In this document: positions 43,049-51,360 of the stretch, piece by piece
Layout of the letters: each line of letters starts with the position of its first letter
Position numbering within the stretch: position 1 is the stretch's first letter
DNA from: JBFAPK01 sp040676675
GTDB lineage: Bacteria > Actinomycetota > Actinomycetes > Mycobacteriales > Micromonosporaceae
Length of the DNA: 64,000 nt
Direction of reading: 5' to 3'
Assembly: GCF_040676675.1 (NCBI RefSeq)
Contig: NZ_JBFAPK010000038.1
Coordinates: 24,769-88,768, forward strand
Made by a program: the position numbers and the translations under genes
Notes under the pieces: generated by a model
Seen by the model: the letters and a program-made list of their open reading frames with translations, nothing else
Told to the model about the DNA's origin: nothing
Database searches by the model: none

Positions 43049-44251
43049 ATGCCTGGCGCGCTGACCCGACGAGCGCTGCTCACCGCCGTCCCGGCCGTGG
43101 GCCTGGCCGCCGCGGTCCCGGGTGTCGCGTACGCCGAGGAGCTGGCCTACGGCGCGTTCCGCGTCGTACGTCGCCGGCCCGACGTGCCCGGCCAGCCCGA
43201 GATCACCCTGCCCGCGGGCTACGAGATCGTGCCGGGCGCCACCTACTCCGTGGCGTCCCGGGCCGAGTACTACGCCTTCGTACGCGGCCCCCGTGACGCC
43301 GCCGGCATCGAGGTGCTCGTCCGGTGGCCGGACACCCCGGTGGAGGCGGTCGTCCACCAGGAGCTGCGGCTGGAGCTGCGGCGCGACCCGGCCGACCGGC
43401 ACGCCTTCGCGTTCACGCTGCCCATGACGCAGCCGACGGCCGGCGCGAACGAGCCCACGATCCAGGTCTGGAGCTTCCCGGACATCTCCCCCGGGATGAA
43501 CTACCGCGTCGAGCACAACGACCCGGACCGCGTCGCCGGCCCCTGGACGACCGTGCCGTGGCCGGCCGGTCCGGTGCGGTCGGTGATCCATCAGTTGGTC
43601 GCGGCGCACGCCATCTGCCGCGACTCGGGCCTGGTCGAGATCGCGGCCGCCAAGGGGCACCGCTTCGTGCTGATGGGGTTCGAGACCAACAACACCCTGC
43701 ACGCGGACAATCCCCCGCACTGGCACATCTCCTACAACTCGGGCCCGGACTTCAATTCGCCCACGCACAACCCGCACCTCTGGCTCGACTCCGCGGGGCG
43801 CAACTTCTACAACGGCATGGACGTCACCGGGCTGGGCCGCCTGAAGTACTACGTCGGCGAGCCCGCCCCGCTCTACGACTTCGTGGGCGACGCGAACGGC
43901 GGCCGGGGAAACCTCGTACTGACGTTCACGCTCCGGCCGGACGGGGGAATCGACATCGCGCCCGCCGACGGTCCGGGCTACGCGATCGCGGCCGGGCGCG
44001 ACGGCGGCCTCGTCGAGGAGGTCACGGCGCTGCGGGACGGCGCGCCGTGGTTGCGGATCACCACCGACGACCGGGTCCGGCACGGCGCGCTGACCGTACG
44101 GGTCACGGGGCTGCGCGATCCGGCCGAGTCGTACGCCCGGGTCTACCGGTACGACCGGCTCACGGGCGTGCTGCGGCGCCAACGGCGACACGCCGGCCCG
44201 ACGCCGAGCCGACGGCCGGGGCTGGGCGCGGGGACCGTTCCCGCTTCGTAG
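43049..44251 (+). CDS. Tat-exported protein of unknown function
   Basis: 400 aa from ATG 43049 with GAAGGAG 7 bases upstream. The N-terminus LTRRALLTAVPAVGLAAAVPGVAYA is a twin-arginine signal with an AYA cleavage site. The mature part is rich in His and aromatic residues (HWHISYNSGPDFNSP, HNPHLWLDSAGRNFYNG) with strand-like spacing throughout; it ends in an Arg-rich tail. No catalytic family is recognised; a folded, possibly metal-binding extracytoplasmic protein fits the Tat route. The 247 bases upstream (42802-43048) hold no gene; CACAAT at ~42999 is a possible -10. Confidence 0.75.
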   Translation: MPGALTRRALLTAVPAVGLAAAVPGVAYAEELAYGAFRVVRRRPDVPGQPEITLPAGYEIVPGATYSVASRAEYYAFVRGPRDAAGIEVLVRWPDTPVEAVVHQELRLELRRDPADRHAFAFTLPMTQPTAGANEPTIQVWSFPDISPGMNYRVEHNDPDRVAGPWTTVPWPAGPVRSVIHQLVAAHAICRDSGLVEIAAAKGHRFVLMGFETNNTLHADNPPHWHISYNSGPDFNSPTHNPHLWLDSAGRNFYNGMDVTGLGRLKYYVGEPAPLYDFVGDANGGRGNLVLTFTLRPDGGIDIAPADGPGYAIAAGRDGGLVEEVTALRDGAPWLRITTDDRVRHGALTVRVTGLRDPAESYARVYRYDRLTGVLRRQRRHAGPTPSRRPGLGAGTVPAS

Positions 44252-44260
44252 ACTCGGCGC

Positions 44261-44572
44261 GTGATCGCGCCGATGTGGCGGGGTTGGGTCCGTACCGAGC
44301 GGGTCGGCGAGTACGTCGACTACATCGACCGCACCGGCCTGGCCGAATACCGGCGGACGCCGGGAAATCTCGGTGCCGAGATGTGGACGCGGGACCTGGG
44401 CGACGGCCGGTCCGAGGTGACGACGGTGAGCTGGTGGAGATCGCTCGACGATGTCCGTGGGTTCGCCGGCGACGACATCGAACGGGCCGTCTTCTATCCG
44501 GAGGACGACGAGTACCTGGTCGGCCGGGAGACCACGGTGACGCACCACGAGGTGGCGCGACAGCTCCGGTAG
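44261..44572 (+). CDS. ABM-like dimeric alpha/beta-barrel protein
   Basis: 103 aa from GTG 44261 (ATG 44273 is an alternative), 9 bases after the preceding stop. It has the pattern of antibiotic-biosynthesis-monooxygenase-like proteins: MWRGWVRTERVGEYVDYI, TPGNLGAEMWTRDLGDGRSEVTTVSWW, ERAVFYPEDDEYLVG. Members degrade or modify small aromatic or haem-like compounds, or have no known reaction. It converges on the SDR gene with 19 bases between stops. Confidence 0.7.
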   Translation: MIAPMWRGWVRTERVGEYVDYIDRTGLAEYRRTPGNLGAEMWTRDLGDGRSEVTTVSWWRSLDDVRGFAGDDIERAVFYPEDDEYLVGRETTVTHHEVARQLR

Positions 44573-44591
44573 CCGCCCGGCCGCCCGGCGC

Positions 44592-45359
44592 CTACCAGGG
44601 CACCGGTCCACCCTCGGCGAAGAACCCGCCGGTGGGTCCGTCCGCGCCGAGCGTGGCCAGGCGTACCACCACGGCGGCGCCCTGCGCGGTCGTGAGGTAC
44701 CCGGTGTGGTGGTTGATGTCCGTGTCGACGAAGCCGGGGTCGGCGGCGTTGACCAGGATGCCGTCCTTGCGCAGCTCGTTGGCGTACTGCACGGTCAGCC
44801 CGTTCAGCGCGGTCTTCGAGGGCGAGTAGGCGGCCGACGCCAGCAGTCCCGCGAGCGGACCGTCCGGGTCGCTGGCGAGGGTCAGCGACCCGGCGGCGCT
44901 GCTGACGTTGACGATGCGCGGCGCCGGCGACCGCCGCAGCAGCGGGAGCAGGGCATTGGTCACCCTGATCACGCCGAAGACGTTGGTCTCGAAGACCGCC
45001 CGGACCATGTCCAGGTCGACGGAGCTGGGGACCTGGTCATGGGCGTCCTCGGGCGAGACCTGTCCGGAACCGCTGATGCCGGCGTTGTTGATCAGTACGT
45101 CGAGGCGACCGAAGCGCTCCTCGACCCACCGCGCGGCCGCCCCGACGGTGGCCGGGTCGGTGACGTCCAGGACGACGGCGTACGCGTCGCCGCCCGCCGC
45201 CCGGACCGCCGCGGCGGCCTGCTCACCGCGCCCCTGGTCGCGGGCGCCGATCAGGACCGTCATGCCCAGCGCGGCGAGCCGCTCGGCGGTCGCCCGGCCG
45301 ATCCCCTTGTTCGCTCCGGTGATCATTGCCACCGTCCGGTTGGTGCTGTACTCGCTCAT
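44592..45359 (-). CDS. short-chain dehydrogenase/reductase (ECF41 partner candidate)
   Basis: 255 aa from ATG 45359 (GGAGGAG 9 bases upstream). Classical SDR: TGANKGIG cofactor loop, LDVTDPATV, NNAGISG, catalytic Ser in VNVSSAAGS, YSPSKTALNG (YxxxK), DPGFVDTD. NADP(H) is favoured by ANKGIGRA followed by GARDQGR. It is divergent from the epimerase remnant and ECF41 sigma factor, and its upstream region has TGTCAC-N18-CGTC. ECF41 sigma genes are typically linked to carboxymuconolactone decarboxylase, oxidoreductase or epimerase genes, so it is a likely target. Confidence 0.92.
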   Translation of the reverse strand: MSEYSTNRTVAMITGANKGIGRATAERLAALGMTVLIGARDQGRGEQAAAAVRAAGGDAYAVVLDVTDPATVGAAARWVEERFGRLDVLINNAGISGSGQVSPEDAHDQVPSSVDLDMVRAVFETNVFGVIRVTNALLPLLRRSPAPRIVNVSSAAGSLTLASDPDGPLAGLLASAAYSPSKTALNGLTVQYANELRKDGILVNAADPGFVDTDINHHTGYLTTAQGAAVVVRLATLGADGPTGGFFAEGGPVPW

Positions 45360-45397
45360 GGTCAAGCTCCTCCCCGGGAGAGTTCGTCTTCCCCCGG

Positions 45398-45425
45398 GAC
45401 GAGACGGCCCGGCCGTTCCGTGACA
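45398..45425 (-). promoter_or_regulatory. candidate ECF41-type promoter for the SDR gene
   Basis: Minus-strand TGTCAC (45425-45420) and CGTC (45401-45398), 18 bases apart, about 40 bases before the SDR start. A further minus-strand TGTCACA lies at 45447-45441. ECF41 sigma factors recognise TGTCACA...CGTC. Confidence 0.5.
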
Positions 45426-45469
45426 CGTCCCGGGTCGTTCTGTGACATGCCTCGCGTGGGTCGGCGAGA

Positions 45470-45496
45470 TGTCACGGGCGGGCCGGCTGTCTCGTC
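45470..45496 (+). promoter_or_regulatory. candidate ECF41-type promoter for the remnant and sigma factor
   Basis: Plus-strand TGTCAC (45470-45475) and CGTC (45493-45496) with 17 bases between, 42 bases before the remnant ATG. It mirrors the divergent site at 45398-45425 and would make the sigma factor autoregulated. Confidence 0.5.
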
Positions 45497-45538
45497 CCGG
45501 GTAACGGAGGCGGCGACTCTTGAGGAAAGGTGCTGGTC

Positions 45539-45685
45539 ATGCGGGCGTTCGTGGCGGGCGGGGCCGGAGTGCCCGGGCGGCGGCTGGTCGCGCGTGATCA
45601 CGAGGTGACGGCGACGACGAAGCGCGCGGCCAGGCCGCTGCCGGAGCAGTTGGGCGCCGAGGGGTTCGGGGAGGACCCGTGGTGA
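45539..45685 (+). pseudogene. remnant of an NAD-dependent epimerase gene
   Basis: 48 codons starting MRAFVAGGAGVPGRRLV, then HEVTATTKRAA and LPEQLGAEGF. This is the start of an NAD(P)-binding epimerase of the MRxFVAGATGxxGRRLV type, with the glycine loop altered (GGAGVPG) and residues missing between the loop and HEVTATT. The rest of the enzyme is absent. Its TGA overlaps the sigma-factor GTG, so the remnant may persist as a translational coupler. Epimerases are one of the three usual ECF41 partners. Confidence 0.7.
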
Positions 45686-46683
45686 CCCCGGTCGAGGAGT
45701 TCGAGGAGCTGCGACCGCTGCTCTTCTCGATCGCCTACCGCCTCCTCGGCAGCGTGGGCGAGGCCGAGGACGCGGTCCAGGAGACCTGGCTGCGCTACGC
45801 GGCCTCCCCGACACGACCCGCGTCGACCAGGGCGTTCCTGTCGGCCGTGGTCACCCGGATCGCGATCGACGTACTGCGCTCGGCCCGCGCCCGGCGGGAG
45901 GAGTACGCCGGGCAGTGGTTCCCCGAGCCGCTGCTGACCGACCCGTACGAGGACCCGGAGCGGGCGGCGGAGCTGGCCGACTCGGTGTCGATGGCGGCCC
46001 TGTTGCTGCTCGAACGGCTCAGCCCGCTGGAGCGGGCGGTCTTCGTGCTGCGGGAGGTGTTCGGGTTCGGCTTCGGCGAGGTCGCCGCCGCGGTGGGGCG
46101 TTCGGAGGCGGCGTGCCGCCAGCTCGCGGTGCGGGCGCGGCGGCACATGGACGCGGGACGGGCCCGGTTCGCGGCGGATCGCCGGGAGCGGGACGAGCTC
46201 GCCGACCGGTTCTTCGCCGCCTTCCGGGAGGGCAACCTCGACGGGCTGCGACGGCTGCTCGCCGCCGACGTCCGCATGGTCGGCGACAGCGGGGGCAAAG
46301 CCCCGTTGTGGGGCGGGGACGTCTTCGGCGCCGGGAACGTGGCCCGGACGCTGGCCGGCTTCGCCCCGCCGTTCCTCCGGATCGGCGGCGTGGTGGAGCC
46401 GCACGAGGTGAACGGCGAGCCGGGCGCGATCTTCCGGGACCGGGACGGCAGGGTGGTCAACACGCTGTCGCTCGACATCCTCGACGCGCAGGTCCAGACG
46501 ATCCGCGCGACGCTCAACCCCGACAAGCTCGGGCATCTCGGTCCGGTGGCGGACGCCTGGGCGGTCGTCCGCGCGACCAACCGGGCCCGCCGGCTCATCG
46601 ATCGAGCACGAGGATCGGCCGGCCTCTCCGACCTGCCCGAGGGCGCTTCAGGCGCCGACGGTACGCGTCGAGCCCGGTCGTGA
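45682..46683 (+). CDS. ECF41-family sigma factor (SigJ-like) with SnoaL-like C-terminal domain
   Basis: 333 aa from GTG 45682 (GGGGAGGA 6 bases upstream; GTG 45679 also possible). Region 2 (FEELRPLLFSIAYRLLGSVGEAEDAVQETWLRY), region 4 (LSPLERAVFVLREVFGFGFGEVAAAVGRS), then a SnoaL-like domain (~170-290). All three ECF41 hallmarks are visible: WFPEPLL, DSGGK and NPDKL. In this group the fused domain controls sigma activity without an anti-sigma factor, and none is encoded nearby. The last 36 bases overlap the convergent hydrolase gene. Confidence 0.92.
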   Translation: MTPVEEFEELRPLLFSIAYRLLGSVGEAEDAVQETWLRYAASPTRPASTRAFLSAVVTRIAIDVLRSARARREEYAGQWFPEPLLTDPYEDPERAAELADSVSMAALLLLERLSPLERAVFVLREVFGFGFGEVAAAVGRSEAACRQLAVRARRHMDAGRARFAADRRERDELADRFFAAFREGNLDGLRRLLAADVRMVGDSGGKAPLWGGDVFGAGNVARTLAGFAPPFLRIGGVVEPHEVNGEPGAIFRDRDGRVVNTLSLDILDAQVQTIRATLNPDKLGHLGPVADAWAVVRATNRARRLIDRARGSAGLSDLPEGASGADGTRRARS

Positions 46684-47250
46684 CGGCGACGAGGAGGCGG
46701 TGGCGGCGTCCGGACCGATCGCCTCCGCCACCTCGCGCAGGTCGTCGTTCAGCTGGTGATCGCGCCCGGGCAGCCGGTGCAGCCGTGCCTGCGGGATGGC
46801 GCGGGCGTAGAGGTCGGCATGCGCCGGTGGGGCGATCGCGTCCTGGAGTCCGTGGAACACGTGTACCGGCACGCCGCGGGGCAGCCTCGCACCGAGGTCG
46901 TGTGGCAGTTCGAACTCGTCACCGGGCCAGCCGCCCGTACCGACGAACGGGGCGGCGATCAGCACGATCGCCCCGATCCTCCGCTCCGGTGGGCGCTCGG
47001 CGAGGGCGTTGACGAGGATGGTCCCGCCCACCGAGTGGCCTACGACGGCCGCGCCGTCATCGAGGGCCGCCATCTCCCGCCGGATGGCCGCGCTCCACCG
47101 CGCGTAGTTCGGGTCGTCCTCGTCGGGCATGCGGGGGTAGCGGACCTCGTACCCGTCCCCGAGTTCCCGCCGGAGGCTGTCGCACAGCTTGTCGTCCCAC
47201 TCGTCGTGCGCGCCCGCGCCGCCTCCCTGAATGAACAGGATCTGCCGCAT
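46648..47250 (-). CDS. small alpha/beta hydrolase
   Basis: 200 aa from ATG 47250; AAGGAGGT sits about 11 bases upstream, and a GTG three codons earlier is too close to it. RbbP/YdeN-like hydrolase: MRQILFIQGGGAGAHDEWD, nucleophile elbow AVVGHSVGGTILV (Ser), VHVFHGLQDAIAPPAHADLY (Asp) and LPGRDHQLNDDL (His). Cytosolic esterase-like enzyme of unknown substrate. It converges on the sigma-factor gene with a 36-base overlap. Confidence 0.85.
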   Translation of the reverse strand: MRQILFIQGGGAGAHDEWDDKLCDSLRRELGDGYEVRYPRMPDEDDPNYARWSAAIRREMAALDDGAAVVGHSVGGTILVNALAERPPERRIGAIVLIAAPFVGTGGWPGDEFELPHDLGARLPRGVPVHVFHGLQDAIAPPAHADLYARAIPQARLHRLPGRDHQLNDDLREVAEAIGPDAATASSSPSRPGSTRTVGA

Positions 47251-47484
47251 CCCCGCCACGACCTCCTTCTTCGCGCCCGGCTGACAATCCGGCCCGACAT
47301 CCGCCCCCTGGGTCCGGCGACGCTCGGGGCAACCTGTCGGGCGTCCCCGGCCGTACCGAATCTAGTACGGAAACGTCACTTGATCTTTCGGTTGGTGTGG
47401 TGGCCGAGGCTGTGCCGGTTGGGCTCCGGTCCGACCTGGCCTTCGCGGCGCGGACGGTCGCGGATGCCGCCGACCACCACGACT
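47251..47484. other. 234-base gap with low-GC patch and inverted repeat
   Basis: Between two co-directional minus-strand genes. CCGTAC (47351-47356) and GTACGG (47365-47370) form an inverted repeat around CGAATCTA; minus-strand TACTAGAT within it could be a -10 for the hydrolase gene. The remainder on the plus strand can be read as a short open frame but I cannot support a gene. Confidence 0.4.
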
Positions 47485-48003
47485 TCACGGGACCAGCAGC
47501 TCGGTCCGGTACTCGCCGGCCAGACGAGCCGCACGCTGCCCGCGCTCGTCCTGTTCCTCCGCGCTCAGCGGAGGCGGCGGCGAATCGGGCCCGTCGACCT
47601 GGTCGCCCACCCTGCGGAAGTACTCGTCCTGCCCGGCGGGGGTGCACATGCACAGGAGGCGGGCGGGCTGGTCGGAGCGGTTGCGGAAGAAGTGCGGCGC
47701 GTTGGCCGGTATGTTGACCGTCTCGCCGGCCCGCGCGACGACCGGCGTTCCGCGGAAGGTGAATTCCACCGCGCCGTCGAGCACGGTGAACATCTCCTCG
47801 AAGTCGTGGCGGTGCGGCGGTGGGCCACCACCCGGTGGCACGCGCATGTCGATCAGGCAGTACCGGCCGGCCGTCTGGTCCCCGCTCACGAGCACGGTGT
47901 AGGTGCCACCGGCGATGGCCAGGTGGACCAGTCCCGGACCGTCGGGCCGCACCTGGACGAGGTCCCGCCCCGGATCGTCGGGCGGTAGTGCCGAGTTCGA
48001 CAT
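47485..48003 (-). CDS. cupin-domain protein
   Basis: 172 aa from ATG 48003 (GGAAGGAAA about 6 bases upstream; ATG 48009 is too close to it). Cupin motif 1: PPPHRHDFEEMFTVLDGAVEFTFRG with His-x-His...Glu metal ligands; motif 2: NIPANAPHFFRNRSDQPARLLCMCTPAG with the third His. Similar to quercetin-dioxygenase-like cupins; substrate unknown. The last ~35 residues are a polar helical tail. Cytosolic, no signal. Confidence 0.88.
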   Translation of the reverse strand: MSNSALPPDDPGRDLVQVRPDGPGLVHLAIAGGTYTVLVSGDQTAGRYCLIDMRVPPGGGPPPHRHDFEEMFTVLDGAVEFTFRGTPVVARAGETVNIPANAPHFFRNRSDQPARLLCMCTPAGQDEYFRRVGDQVDGPDSPPPPLSAEEQDERGQRAARLAGEYRTELLVP

Positions 48004-48144
48004 GCACATTTCCTTCCGGTCGGCTCGGACGTCGGGCGGACGAGTTCGTGCGCGACGAGGCGGGTACCCCGACGGGGTCACGCGAAACCGCGGCGCCGGC
48101 CGGGCGCCGTCCCGGCCGATCCCGGAACCGGCGGACCGGAACCG

Positions 48145-48212
48145 CCGGCTCCGTCCGGACCGCCGGGTCGCGCCCTGAACAGGGCGCGTCGGCGAGGTCC
48201 GGACGGAGCCGG
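48145..48212. terminator. 68-base composite hairpin downstream of sugC
   Basis: Perfect 17-bp outer stem (48145-48161 with 48196-48212, arm CCGGCTCCGTCCGGACC) enclosing a perfect 9-bp inner stem CGCGCCCTG (48169-48177) with CAGGGCGCG (48180-48188) and an AA loop. It lies 54 bases after the sugC stop in the 262-base gap before the cupin start. Probably the terminator of the importer operon. Confidence 0.75.
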
Positions 48213-48265
48213 CCCGTCGTCCAGGCCCGACGCAGGCCGGCAATGATCGGCAGGACCCGGCCCGG

Positions 48266-49474
48266 TCAGGCGGTGAGCGCGCCGGTGGAGCGTCCCTCGT
48301 GCAGGGTCAGGTTCCGGCCGTTCGCCGGGTCGAACAGGTGGATCTTGTCGAGGTTGAACCAGACCCGACGGCTCTCCCCCTCGGTCACGGACGACTCGGC
48401 CGAGAGCCGGGTGACCAGGTTCGAGCCCATCGCGGAGAGGTCGTCCGCCCCGGAGTCCGCCGCCAGCTCGTCCAGCTCGGCCGCGGTGGCGCGCTCGCCC
48501 TCGACGGTGAAGTAGACGTACTTGTCCGAGCCCATCGACTCGACGATGTCGACCGGCGCCTCGAACTCCACCCCGTTGGCGCGCGTCCCCTCCTCCACCA
48601 GCTCCGCGTCCTCGAAGTGTTCCGGGCGGATACCCATGATCAGCTCGCGCGGGGCGTTCTCGGCCTCCAGTTCGCGGCGTACCCGGTCGCCGAGGGGCAG
48701 CTCGCCGAGCGCGGTACGCAGCCGGCCGTCGACCACGGCGGCCTGGAGGAAGTTCATCGACGGCGAGCCGATGAAGCCGGCGACGAAGAGGTTGGCCGGG
48801 TGGTCGTACAGCTCCTGCGGCGGTCCCACCTGCTGCACGGCGCCGCCCCGCATGATGACCACCCGGTCGCCGAGGGTCATCGCCTCGGTCTGGTCGTGCG
48901 TCACGTAGACCGTCGTCGTACCGAGCCGCTTCTGCAGCCGGGAGACCACGGTACGCATCTGCACCCGCAGCTTCGCGTCCAGGTTGGAGAGCGGCTCGTC
49001 CATCAGGAACGCCTTGGGGCTGCGTACGATCGCCCGGCCCATCGCCACCCGCTGCCGCTGCCCACCGGAGAGGTTCGCCGGCTTGCGGTCCAGCAGGGCG
49101 GTCAGCTCCAGCACCTTCGCCGCCTCGTCGACCTTCTGGTCGATGCTCGCCCGGTCCAGCTTCGCCAGCCGCAGCGGGAAGGCCATGTTCTCCCGTACGG
49201 TCATGTTCGGGTAGAGCGCGTACGACTGGAACACCATCGCGATGTCCCGCTCCCGGGGCTCCTTGTCGTTGACCCGCTCGCCCGCGATCCGCAGCTCGCC
49301 GGAGCTGATCTCCTCCAGCCCTGCGATCATGTTCAGGGTCGTCGACTTGCCGCAGCCCGAGGGCCCGACCAGGATGACGAACTCGCCGTCGGCGATCTCC
49401 AGGTCGAGTTCGTGTACCGCCACGGTCCCGTCCGGGAACCGCTTGGTGACCTTGTCCAGCACGATGTCAGCCAC
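48266..49474 (-). CDS. sugC: sugar ABC transporter ATP-binding protein (SugC/MsiK type)
   Basis: 402 aa from GTG 49474, with AGGTGGG 8 bases upstream. Walker A GPSGCGKST, Q-loop MVFQSYALYPNMT, signature NLSGGQRQRVAMGRA, Walker B AFLMDEPLSNLDAKLR, H-loop VYVTHDQTEAM, then a C-terminal OB/TOBE regulatory domain (~240-402). Drives import through SugA/SugB; in actinobacteria MsiK-type ATPases can serve several sugar importers, but this one is in the operon. It begins 12 bases after sugB stops and is followed by a long hairpin. Confidence 0.93.
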   Translation of the reverse strand: MADIVLDKVTKRFPDGTVAVHELDLEIADGEFVILVGPSGCGKSTTLNMIAGLEEISSGELRIAGERVNDKEPRERDIAMVFQSYALYPNMTVRENMAFPLRLAKLDRASIDQKVDEAAKVLELTALLDRKPANLSGGQRQRVAMGRAIVRSPKAFLMDEPLSNLDAKLRVQMRTVVSRLQKRLGTTTVYVTHDQTEAMTLGDRVVIMRGGAVQQVGPPQELYDHPANLFVAGFIGSPSMNFLQAAVVDGRLRTALGELPLGDRVRRELEAENAPRELIMGIRPEHFEDAELVEEGTRANGVEFEAPVDIVESMGSDKYVYFTVEGERATAAELDELAADSGADDLSAMGSNLVTRLSAESSVTEGESRRVWFNLDKIHLFDPANGRNLTLHEGRSTGALTA

Positions 49475-49486
49475 GAGCCAACCCAC

Positions 49487-50326
49487 CTATCCCTTCACCG
49501 CGCCGGACGTCAGGCCCGAGACGATGCGACGCTGGAAGAACAGCACGAACAGAATGATCGGAATGGTGATCACGACGGCGGCGGCCGAGATGGCGCCCGT
49601 CGGATCCTCGAACTGCGACGCCCCCGTGAAGAACGAGAGCGCCACCGGCACCGTGCGGGACTGCTCGGTGGAGGTCAGCGAGATCGCGAAGAGGAAGTCG
49701 TTCCAGCAGAAGATGAAGACCAGGATCGCCGTGGTGAAGACGCCCGGCGCGGCCAGCGGCGCGATGACCCGCCGGAACGCCTGCCCCTGGGTCGCGCCGT
49801 CCATCTTCGCCGCCTTCTCCAGATCCCACGGGATCTGCCGGAAGAACGCCGACAGCGTGTAGATCGCCAGCGGCAGCGCGAAGGTGATGTACGGCAGGAT
49901 CAGCCCCGGCCAGGTGTCGAAGAGCCCCAGCGACCGCTCGATCTGGAACAGCGGCGAGACCAGCGACACCTGCGGGAACATCGCGATCAGCAGCGAGATC
50001 CCGACCAGCAGCTTCTTGCCCGGGAAGTCGAGCCGGGCGATGGCGTACGCGGCCATCGTGCCGAGCACCACCGCGACGGCGGTCGAGATCAGCGCGATGC
50101 CGATCGAGTTGCCGAGCGCCCGCACGAACTGGTCGGTGGAGAAGATGGTCCGGTAGTTGTCGAGCGTCCACTCGCGGGGGACGAAGTTCCCGTCGGTGAG
50201 CGTCGCCGTGGTCTTGAACGACAGCGACGCGATCCACAGCACCGGTACCAGCGCGAAGACGATCACCACGACGTCCAGCAGGCCCCAGCGCCACTTCGCC
50301 CGCGCGGTGGTGTCCGCGGCGGCCAT
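49487..50326 (-). CDS. sugB: sugar ABC transporter permease (SugB/MalG type)
   Basis: 279 aa from ATG 50326, which shares one base with the sugA stop (TGATG). Six transmembrane helices (first: LLDVVVIVFALVPVLWIASLSF) and the EAA loop EKAAKMDGATQGQAFRRVIAPLAAPG that docks on the ATPase. The C-terminus ends FFQRRIVSGLTSGAVKG, typical of MalG-like permeases. Forms the channel with SugA. Confidence 0.92.
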   Translation of the reverse strand: MAAADTTARAKWRWGLLDVVVIVFALVPVLWIASLSFKTTATLTDGNFVPREWTLDNYRTIFSTDQFVRALGNSIGIALISTAVAVVLGTMAAYAIARLDFPGKKLLVGISLLIAMFPQVSLVSPLFQIERSLGLFDTWPGLILPYITFALPLAIYTLSAFFRQIPWDLEKAAKMDGATQGQAFRRVIAPLAAPGVFTTAILVFIFCWNDFLFAISLTSTEQSRTVPVALSFFTGASQFEDPTGAISAAAVVITIPIILFVLFFQRRIVSGLTSGAVKG

Positions 50327-51360
50327 CAGCGCCTCCCCTCATCCGTGCCACCCGGGGCGGCGGTACCGAACAGCTTCACGAAGACGAACGCGATCAGCGC
50401 CACGGCGAGGAAGATCAGCACCGACATGGTGGCGCCGATGCCGAGGTTCAGCCCCCGCATCAGGTTGTTGTAGGCGAGCATCGACACCGACGAGGTCTGG
50501 TTCGCCCCGGCCGTGAGCACGTAGATGTTGTCGAAGACCCGGAACGCGTCCAGCGTGCGGAACAGCAGCGCCACCAGGATCGCCGGCTTCATCACCGGCA
50601 GCGTCACCCGGACGAACCGCTGCCACGCCGTCGCGCCGTCCATCGACGCGGCCTTCAGCAGGTCCTCGGGCACCAGCGCCAGGCCCGCCATCAGCAGCAG
50701 CGCCATGAACGGGGTGGTCTTCCAGATCTCCGCGAGCATCACGATCGCCAGGGCGCTGGCCCGCTCGGTCAGCGGCGCCCCGTCGCCGAAGACGTTGGCC
50801 AGGTAGCCGGTCTGCGGCGTCCAGGCGTACCGCCAGGAGAACGCGGCCACCACGGTGACGATCCCGTACGGGATCAGGGCCGCCGTCCGGACCAGGCCCC
50901 GGCCGACGATCGTACGGTGCATCACGATCGCCAGCCCCATGCCGAGCACCAGCTCGACGGCCACGGTCACCACCGTGATCAGGAGCGTCACGCCGAACGC
51001 CGTCCACCAGTACTGGTTGGTCAGCACGGTCGCGTAGTTGGCGAGGCCGACGAACCTCCGCTCGTCGGGGAACTTCAGGTCGTAGCGCTGCAACGAGAGC
51101 CAGACCGAGTAGAGGATCGGGTAGGCGGTGACGGCCAGCATCACGATCGCCGCCGGGGCGCAGAGCAGCCACCCCAGCTTCTTCTCCGCGCTCACCCGCT
51201 TCGCGGCGCCGGCGTCCTTCCCCCGCACCGCGCCCGAACCGCGTTCGACGCGCCGCTGCGGGGAGGAGGCCGCCGCGTCGCCCCGCTCGCTCGCCGGTCG
51301 CGGTCGCGGCGTGGTCGTACCGGCGCGGTCCTCCGCCCGGTGGCTGTTCTGGGTGGTCAC
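50326..51360 (-). CDS. sugA: sugar ABC transporter permease (SugA/MalF type)
   Basis: 344 aa from GTG 51360, overlapping the lpqY stop by 4 bases (GTGA). A polar, Arg-rich cytosolic extension (~1-58) precedes six transmembrane helices; EAA loop LKAASMDGATAWQRFVRVTLPVMKP. Partner of SugB. The N-terminal extension may be shorter if a downstream start is used, but the GTGA overlap favours this one. Confidence 0.92.
   Translation of the reverse strand: MTTQNSHRAEDRAGTTTPRPRPASERGDAAASSPQRRVERGSGAVRGKDAGAAKRVSAEKKLGWLLCAPAAIVMLAVTAYPILYSVWLSLQRYDLKFPDERRFVGLANYATVLTNQYWWTAFGVTLLITVVTVAVELVLGMGLAIVMHRTIVGRGLVRTAALIPYGIVTVVAAFSWRYAWTPQTGYLANVFGDGAPLTERASALAIVMLAEIWKTTPFMALLLMAGLALVPEDLLKAASMDGATAWQRFVRVTLPVMKPAILVALLFRTLDAFRVFDNIYVLTAGANQTSSVSMLAYNNLMRGLNLGIGATMSVLIFLAVALIAFVFVKLFGTAAPGGTDEGRR

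Noticed and set aside
47397..47500. Start of a phosphatase-like gene (LRSDLAFAARTVADAAD) on the plus strand
   Set aside because: No ribosome-binding site, no continuation into a recognisable domain, and it soon runs antisense to the cupin gene.
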